A stretch of 9,770 nt of DNA from Saprospiraceae bacterium UBA7328. Its GTDB lineage: Bacteria > Bacteroidota > Bacteroidia > Chitinophagales > Saprospiraceae. This document shows positions 4,982 to 9,770 of this stretch, piece by piece; the first letter of the stretch is position 1, and each line of letters opens with the position of its first letter. A program made the position numbers and the translations under genes. The stretch covers positions 1 through 9,770 of the forward strand of contig DKPS01000189.1 in NCBI GenBank assembly GCA_002471345.1, in the 5' to 3' direction. Below the pieces are notes generated by a model that ran no database searches, was not told the DNA's origin, and worked only from the letters and a program-made list of their open reading frames with translations.

Positions 4982-7504
4982 ATGAAAAAGAACTTCACAT
5001 ATCTACTTCTATTTCTATTTATTAATGTAAGTGCTCAAGCTCCAGAAAAACCCACAAGTGGGGAAATCTATCGAGCTATTGAAAAACTTAATTTTCTCGG
5101 TACTGCATTATATATAGCCGCTCACCCTGATGATGAAAACACACGATTAATTTCTCATCTGAGTAATGAAGTCCTAGCTCGCACGGCATATTTGTCACTC
5201 ACTAGAGGTGATGGGGGCCAAAATAGAATAGGCCCGGAGATAAGAGAATTATTAGGAGTAATGCGTACTCATGAATTACTTCAAGCTCGAAAGAGAGATG
5301 GAGGCCAACAGTTCTTTACTAGAGCAAATGATTTTGGATATTCTAAACATCCAGATGAAACTTTTGCCATCTGGAATAAAAAGGAAGTTACTTCAGATGT
5401 AGTAAGAGTAATCAGAAAATTCAAACCTGATGTGATAGTAAATCGATTTGATCATCGGACTCCTGGTCGTACACATGGCCATCATACTGGTTCAGCCATG
5501 CTATCTGTAGAATCTTTTGGTCTTACAGGTAACAAAGATGTTTATCCAGAGCAGCTGAAAACTCTGGATACATGGACGCCAAAGCGAATATATTTTAATA
5601 CCTCATGGTGGTTTTACGGAAGTCGTGACAATTTTGAAAAAGCTGATAAATCTAAATTAGTTGCCGTTGATGTAGGAGGATATCTACCTCATGCTGGAAA
5701 GTCGAATAACGAAATCGCTGCCGAAAGCAGAAGCCAACATAAAAGTCAAGGGTTTGGATCCACAGGTACTAGAGGTGCTGAGATGGAATATTTAGAAGTT
5801 GTTAAAGGAGATATCCCTAAGGACAACCAAAACATTTTTGATGGTGTAAACACTACATGGAGTAGAGTAAAAAAAGGAAAGCATATTACAGGATTGATTA
5901 ATACTGTCTTGGATGCTTACAATTTTAATAAACCATTCAAGTCTGTACCTGGCTTATTAAATGTGAGAAAAGAAATTGAAAAGATCCAAGATGAACATTG
6001 GAAAAGTATCAAACTGAGTGAGATAGATCAAATTATAATAGCCGCTACTGCGTCATTCATAGAATTCAAATCAGATGAGGAGTACATAAATCCAGGAGAA
6101 GATTTAGCATTCAGATTGGAAGCTGTGAATCGTTCTTCAATGAATATTACTATTAAAAGCGTAAGATCAAAGTCAGTAGGATTAGACACGATGTTGAATC
6201 TTGCTTTAGCTGAGAATCAGAATAATAGAATCGACATGACACAAAATACAAATGTGTCTCTTCCTTTTACTTCGCCCTATTGGCTGAATGAAAAAGGCAC
6301 ATTAGGAATGTATGCGGTCAAGGATATCGCTCTGAGGGGAAGACCAGAAAATCCAAGACCTGTCGTTTTTGACGTAAGTCTTGATATCAATGGCACTCCT
6401 CTTACCATACAAAAAGAGTTAATATATAAGTTCAATGACCCTGTAAAGGGAGAAGTATACAGACCATTCAGTGTGCTTCCAGAAGCTTCAGTTAATCTAG
6501 ATCAAAAAGTGATGATATTTTCTGATAGCAAGCCTCAGAAAGTAACGGTAAAAGTCAAATCATTCAGTAATAAATTAGCAGGGAAATTAGAAATTTGTCA
6601 TGATGAAAAATGGAAAGTAAAACCTGCCTATCAAGATGTATCACTGAATAAGAAGAACCAAGAAGCTTTTTACATTTTCGAAGTGTACCCTCCAATGGGT
6701 AAAGCTTCCAATCTAATAAGCCCACTTTTAAAAGTAGATGAAAAGACAACTTTCCAAAAAGAACTTATTGAAATAGACTATGATCACATTCCATACCAGA
6801 CGGTAATCAGAAATAGTGAAAGTAGTGTGGTGAAACTTGATATTAAAAAAGAGGGCAATAAGATTGCTTATATAGAAGGAGCAGGTGATGAAGTGGCTAA
6901 AGGCTTAAGACAAATTGGATTTGAAGTAGATGAGTATCATCCAGACGATATAGCTGCAGGTACTTTAGATGGTTATGATGCGTGCCTTGTTGGTGTGAGA
7001 GCCTTTAATGTACACCGCTCTATGAAAGTCAAAAATGACATTTTATTCGACTATGCAAAGAATGGAGGCACCGTGATCATTCAATACCAAACAAATAGAG
7101 GTCTGAGAGGAGAATTAGTCTCACCTCTTCCATTAGAATTAGGGAGAGATAGAGTAACAGATGAGCATTCTGAAGTCGAATTTATCAATCCGGATCATCC
7201 TGCTTTAAATACACCTAACAAACTGACTTTGAAGGATTTCGAAGGATGGGTACAAGAACGTGGATTATACTTTCCTAAAGAATGGGGAGATGAATATGAG
7301 ACCGTTTTAGGAATGAATGATATAGGTCAAGAACAGACAAAATCATCTATTCTTATCGGAAAATATGGTAAGGGAAACTATGTTTATACGGGTATTTCAT
7401 TTTTCAGAGAGATGCCGGCTGGAGTGCCAGGAGCATACAGATTATTAGCCAATTTGATATCACTACCAAAAAATAAAGATGAGCAACATCAACTTAGACC
7501 ATAA
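4982..7504 (+). CDS. Exported PIG-L (LmbE-like) deacetylase with C-terminal glutamine-amidotransferase-like domain
   Basis: The 840-residue product starts at the ATG at 4982. An in-frame TTG at 4955 would place nine extra residues before a clean signal peptide (MKKNF..., cleavage near VSA|QAP), so it is rejected. The PIG-L domain (about 30-270) carries the zinc-binding HPDDE motif (H48-E52) and the second histidine cluster HGHHTG (H165, H167, H168), so it should be an active Zn2+-dependent N-deacetylase. PIG-L enzymes remove acetyl groups from N-acetylglucosamine-type substrates. This one acts outside the cytoplasm and is far longer than cytoplasmic BshB/MshB. The middle (about 340-600) is beta-rich with no domain I can name. 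Residues about 627-835 resemble a class I glutamine-amidotransferase / ThuA-like fold, without a clear catalytic Cys. The 39-residue membrane-protein gene starts inside its last 26 bases. The substrate is unknown. Confidence 0.88.
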   Translation: MKKNFTYLLLFLFINVSAQAPEKPTSGEIYRAIEKLNFLGTALYIAAHPDDENTRLISHLSNEVLARTAYLSLTRGDGGQNRIGPEIRELLGVMRTHELLQARKRDGGQQFFTRANDFGYSKHPDETFAIWNKKEVTSDVVRVIRKFKPDVIVNRFDHRTPGRTHGHHTGSAMLSVESFGLTGNKDVYPEQLKTLDTWTPKRIYFNTSWWFYGSRDNFEKADKSKLVAVDVGGYLPHAGKSNNEIAAESRSQHKSQGFGSTGTRGAEMEYLEVVKGDIPKDNQNIFDGVNTTWSRVKKGKHITGLINTVLDAYNFNKPFKSVPGLLNVRKEIEKIQDEHWKSIKLSEIDQIIIAATASFIEFKSDEEYINPGEDLAFRLEAVNRSSMNITIKSVRSKSVGLDTMLNLALAENQNNRIDMTQNTNVSLPFTSPYWLNEKGTLGMYAVKDIALRGRPENPRPVVFDVSLDINGTPLTIQKELIYKFNDPVKGEVYRPFSVLPEASVNLDQKVMIFSDSKPQKVTVKVKSFSNKLAGKLEICHDEKWKVKPAYQDVSLNKKNQEAFYIFEVYPPMGKASNLISPLLKVDEKTTFQKELIEIDYDHIPYQTVIRNSESSVVKLDIKKEGNKIAYIEGAGDEVAKGLRQIGFEVDEYHPDDIAAGTLDGYDACLVGVRAFNVHRSMKVKNDILFDYAKNGGTVIIQYQTNRGLRGELVSPLPLELGRDRVTDEHSEVEFINPDHPALNTPNKLTLKDFEGWVQERGLYFPKEWGDEYETVLGMNDIGQEQTKSSILIGKYGKGNYVYTGISFFREMPAGVPGAYRLLANLISLPKNKDEQHQLRP

Positions 7505-7598
7505 TGAAGTCAATTGGAATAAATGGTACACCATTACCATTGTGGTAAATGTCCTATTTGTTCTTCTGATTTATTTCTTCTATTCTTCGATTAATTGA
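7479..7598 (+). CDS. 39-residue single-pass membrane protein, possible symporter accessory subunit
   Basis: The ATG at 7479 opens a frame overlapping the last 26 bases of the deacetylase gene in another reading frame and ends at TGA 7596-7598. The product has a polar N-terminus (MSNINLDHNEVNWNKWY, residues 1-17), a strong hydrophobic helix (about 18-35) and a short tail (SSIN). Its layout, an aromatic W-N-K-W-Y belt before one membrane helix, and its place directly before a Na+:solute symporter resemble the small accessory subunits of some SSS transporters. The overlap suggests translational coupling to the deacetylase. It is too short for routine gene callers. The evidence is frame integrity, hydrophobic pattern and position; conservation would settle it. 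Confidence 0.7.
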   Translation: MSNINLDHNEVNWNKWYTITIVVNVLFVLLIYFFYSSIN

Positions 7599-7857
7599 AG
7601 AGGTTGACTGAATATACGTTTTCAAGCATGTCTTTTCGACAATGCGACATTACCTGTTTAAATGTCACCCCAATTTTTCTTCTCAAGAAGAGCAGGATCT
7701 GGTTTAGATTAAATCTCATTTATTTACTCACTGAATTCTTGTTTCCATCGAGGGAGATTACTTCTCAAATAAGGAGATCAGGACCAAGAGTAGACTGTAT
7801 TGGTCTAAATGACTTTCGAAAAATCTCTAATCTCATTCAAAACAACAAACAAAACCT
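7599..7857. other. 259-bp gap between small membrane protein and symporter
   Basis: A 90-codon open frame can be read from TTG 7595 to 7867, but it has no ATG at its start, many rare-looking codons, no recognisable domain, and it overlaps the symporter start. I treat it as chance. Near 7707-7717 is a short imperfect palindrome (AGATT-A-AATCT). No terminator or TAnnTTTG promoter is evident, so the gap may be an mRNA leader or spacer within the operon. Confidence 0.45.
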
Positions 7858-9576
7858 ATGGCTCTAATAGACTGGATTATAATGACCGTTACTATGTTTT
7901 CTATAATTGGCTACGGCATATGGAAGACAAGGGGAAGTCAGGACATGCAAAGCTACTTACTGGGTGGTAATGAGGCCAAATGGTATACCATAGGACTTTC
8001 TGTGATGGCGACTCAGGCTAGTGCAATCACCTTTCTGTCCACTCCTGGTCAGGCCTACCATGATGGCATGCAATTCTTGCAGTTTTACCTCATGTTACCT
8101 ATTGCACTGATTATAATCTGTGTCACATTTATTCCCATATTTTATAAGCTCAAAGTCTATACAGCTTATGAATATTTAGAGTCTAGATTTGACGTAAAGA
8201 TGAGATCATTGACTTCCTTCTTATTTTTACTACAAAGAGGTCTGGCTGCTGGTATCACTATCTATGCTCCAGCCATTATAATCTCATCTGTAATGGGATG
8301 GAATCTAAATCTCACCACTCTTTTCATAGGAATCATTGCTATACTTTATACTGTCTCAGGTGGCACAAAAGCTGTGCATGTCACTCATAAACTACAGATG
8401 ATTGTCATCCTCACTAGTATGTTTATCATTTTCGGATTGCTCGTCGCATATATGCCGGATGAATATTCGTTTACAGAAGGTCTGGCTGTTGCTAATACAA
8501 CTGACAAATTAGATATCCTAGATTTTAATTTTGATTGGAAAGATCGATATAACGTGTGGTCATCTCTGGCTGCGGTATTTCTCTTTCTCTCCTATTTCGG
8601 AACTGATCAGAGTCAAGTACAACGATATATTTCTGGTAAATCCATAAAAGAAAGTCGACTGGGATTACTATTCAATGCCATGTTCAAGGTGCCTTTGCAA
8701 TTTTTTATATTGATGCTAGGTATAATGGTATTCATTTTTTATCAGTTTAACAAAGCACCGATTTTCTTCAATGAAAAAATACTGGATAAGGTAGAGCAAT
8801 CTGAGTATGCAGATGATCTCAAGGTCATTCAAGATCAATATGACCTCAACTTCTCAGAACGAAACACTCTAAATCAGACTTACATCTCCCTTCTAAGAGA
8901 AGACAACGTGGCAGAAGCTAATAGTGTGAAATCTCAGATTGCTGGCCTATTAGATGATGAAAAACAGCTAAGGGTAGAAGCCAAAGAAGTCATCAAACAA
9001 GTAGATTCTCGTGCCGAAGTGAATGATAAGGATTACGTCTTCATTAATTTCATTCTGAACTATCTGCCTAAGGGATTAGTTGGATTACTTCTTGCTGTGG
9101 TGTTTTTTGCTGCTATGTCATCTACAGCGTCAGAGCTAAATGCTCTCGCATCCACTACGACTGTGGATATCTACAAACGACTATGGAAGAAAAATGGCAA
9201 TGACCGCCACTACCTCAATGCCTCTAAAGGATGGACTGCATTCTGGGGAATGGTAGCCGTGCTCTTTGCTACATTCGGTACTCTATTTGACAATTTGATA
9301 CAGTTTGTGAATATCGTAGGGTCTATCTTCTATGGCACTATCCTAGGAATATTCCTTGTCGCCTTCTATATGAAATGGATTAAAGCTAATGCCGTATTTG
9401 TAGCAGCCATCATCACACAGCTAGGAATCTTAGCTATTTTCTACTTTATGATATATCGTCCAGAAGAAGAGATGTTGTCTTATTTGTGGTTGAATATTAT
9501 TGGAGCTTTGGCTGTGATGATTATTAGTGGAGTGTTAGGCATGTTTATAAAAGGGAAGGAAGTCGTTACTGAATAA
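7858..9576 (+). CDS. Na+:solute symporter (SSS/SLC5 family)
   Basis: The 572-residue inner-membrane transporter has about 13 helices and imports an unknown solute with Na+. Family signs are the N-terminal SYLLGGNEAKWY segment (about 32-43), the VSGGTKAV loop (about 167-174), and the helix MSSTASELNALAS, where S421-S422 align by eye with the Na+-site serines of vSGLT, ending in TTTVDIYKR. Between the helix ending near 297 and the one starting near 393 lies a ~95-residue hydrophilic, charged insertion with coiled-coil character. By SSS topology it falls in the outer loop before the Na+-site helix (periplasmic, EL4-like). The ATG at 7858 is used. It lies 259 bp after the 39-residue gene and is probably in the same unit as the deacetylase. 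A product of that enzyme is a plausible substrate, but this is inference. Confidence 0.92.
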   Translation: MALIDWIIMTVTMFSIIGYGIWKTRGSQDMQSYLLGGNEAKWYTIGLSVMATQASAITFLSTPGQAYHDGMQFLQFYLMLPIALIIICVTFIPIFYKLKVYTAYEYLESRFDVKMRSLTSFLFLLQRGLAAGITIYAPAIIISSVMGWNLNLTTLFIGIIAILYTVSGGTKAVHVTHKLQMIVILTSMFIIFGLLVAYMPDEYSFTEGLAVANTTDKLDILDFNFDWKDRYNVWSSLAAVFLFLSYFGTDQSQVQRYISGKSIKESRLGLLFNAMFKVPLQFFILMLGIMVFIFYQFNKAPIFFNEKILDKVEQSEYADDLKVIQDQYDLNFSERNTLNQTYISLLREDNVAEANSVKSQIAGLLDDEKQLRVEAKEVIKQVDSRAEVNDKDYVFINFILNYLPKGLVGLLLAVVFFAAMSSTASELNALASTTTVDIYKRLWKKNGNDRHYLNASKGWTAFWGMVAVLFATFGTLFDNLIQFVNIVGSIFYGTILGIFLVAFYMKWIKANAVFVAAIITQLGILAIFYFMIYRPEEEMLSYLWLNIIGALAVMIISGVLGMFIKGKEVVTE

Positions 9577-9618
9577 TACAAAGAGTAATTAATATGGATG
9601 CGAAAAACATCTGAGCCC

Positions 9619-9654
9619 TAATTGAACCTGAAGGGGAATCCAATTAAGATTTTT
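9619..9654 (+). terminator. Probable terminator after the symporter
   Basis: TAATTG (9619-9624) pairs with CAATTA (9641-9646) around a 16-base loop in which CC (9627-9628) can pair with GG (9633-9634). A run of five T (9650-9654) follows. It lies 43 bp after the stop codon. The stem is short and AT-rich, so it is only moderately convincing. Confidence 0.45.
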
Positions 9655-9697
9655 ACAGTCTGAATAACATATTCGACTCATATTTATCAACTAAAGA

Positions 9698-9721
9698 AGC
9701 CGAAAAGTTGAACTTTTAGCT
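9698..9721. repeat. Inverted repeat / hairpin near window end
   Basis: AGC (9698-9700) and AAAAGTT (9703-9709) pair with AACTTTT (9711-9717) and GCT (9719-9721), with a 2/1 internal loop. No T-run follows on either strand, so it may be a second weak terminator, or an operator for a gene beyond the window. The rest of 9577-9770 shows nothing else. Confidence 0.4.
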
Positions 9722-9770
9722 GCCTTAAAAAAAGAAAATTAAGAAGAGTGTAGCCTTGCGTAAAAATAAG

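Noticed and set aside
6564..6749. 61-codon minus-strand frame inside the deacetylase gene
   Set aside because: It is antisense to a continuous 840-codon gene and shows no independent support.
7595..7867. 90-codon open frame between the small membrane protein and the symporter
   Set aside because: It starts at TTG, overlaps both neighbours, has no recognisable domain or sensible hydrophobic pattern, and its codon use differs from adjacent genes. It could be chance in a 259-bp gap.

Overview
The window looks like chromosomal DNA of a Bacteroidota bacterium, most likely a marine Cytophagales/Flavobacteriia-type lineage. It is AT-rich. Start codons lack Shine-Dalgarno sequences and are preceded by A/T-rich stretches. 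The tRNA lacks an encoded CCA end. One promoter matches the Bacteroidota TTTG / TAnnTTTG consensus. The gene families (membrane-anchored LytTR regulator, exported long PIG-L deacetylase, Na+:solute symporter with a hydrophilic insertion, four-cysteine NqrM-like protein) are common in that phylum. The genus is not determined.

Layout. 1-49 is the 3' two-thirds of a tRNA-Arg(TCT), followed by an intrinsic terminator. 93-625 has no gene. 626-1474 encodes a four-helix membrane protein with a LytTR DNA-binding domain. 1596-2540 encodes a secreted SCP2-like plus cupin-like protein; the gap between the two carries an exact 11-bp direct repeat with a 20-bp period, a candidate LytTR operator. 2541-3156 has no gene but is structured: a weak terminator, a perfect 32-bp GC-rich palindrome, AT-rich inverted repeats, and a plus-strand terminator with no gene in front of it, which suggests an unannotated small RNA.

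On the minus strand, mazG (3833-4606) is followed by a PlsC-type acyltransferase (3157-3744), probably one transcript. Divergent from mazG, 4675-4887 encodes an NqrM-like small membrane protein, with a candidate promoter overlapping the start of mazG.

The last 5 kb reads as a transport and processing module: an exported 840-residue PIG-L deacetylase with a C-terminal glutamine-amidotransferase-like domain; a 39-residue single-pass membrane protein (7479-7598) whose start lies inside the end of the deacetylase gene; and a Na+:solute symporter (7858-9576) with a ~95-residue hydrophilic helical insertion. The inferred scheme is periplasmic deacylation of an N-acyl compound followed by Na+-driven uptake, with the 39-residue protein a possible symporter partner. 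The most original points are the hidden small protein, the LytTR-repeat-cupin circuit and the possible small RNA ending near 3142.
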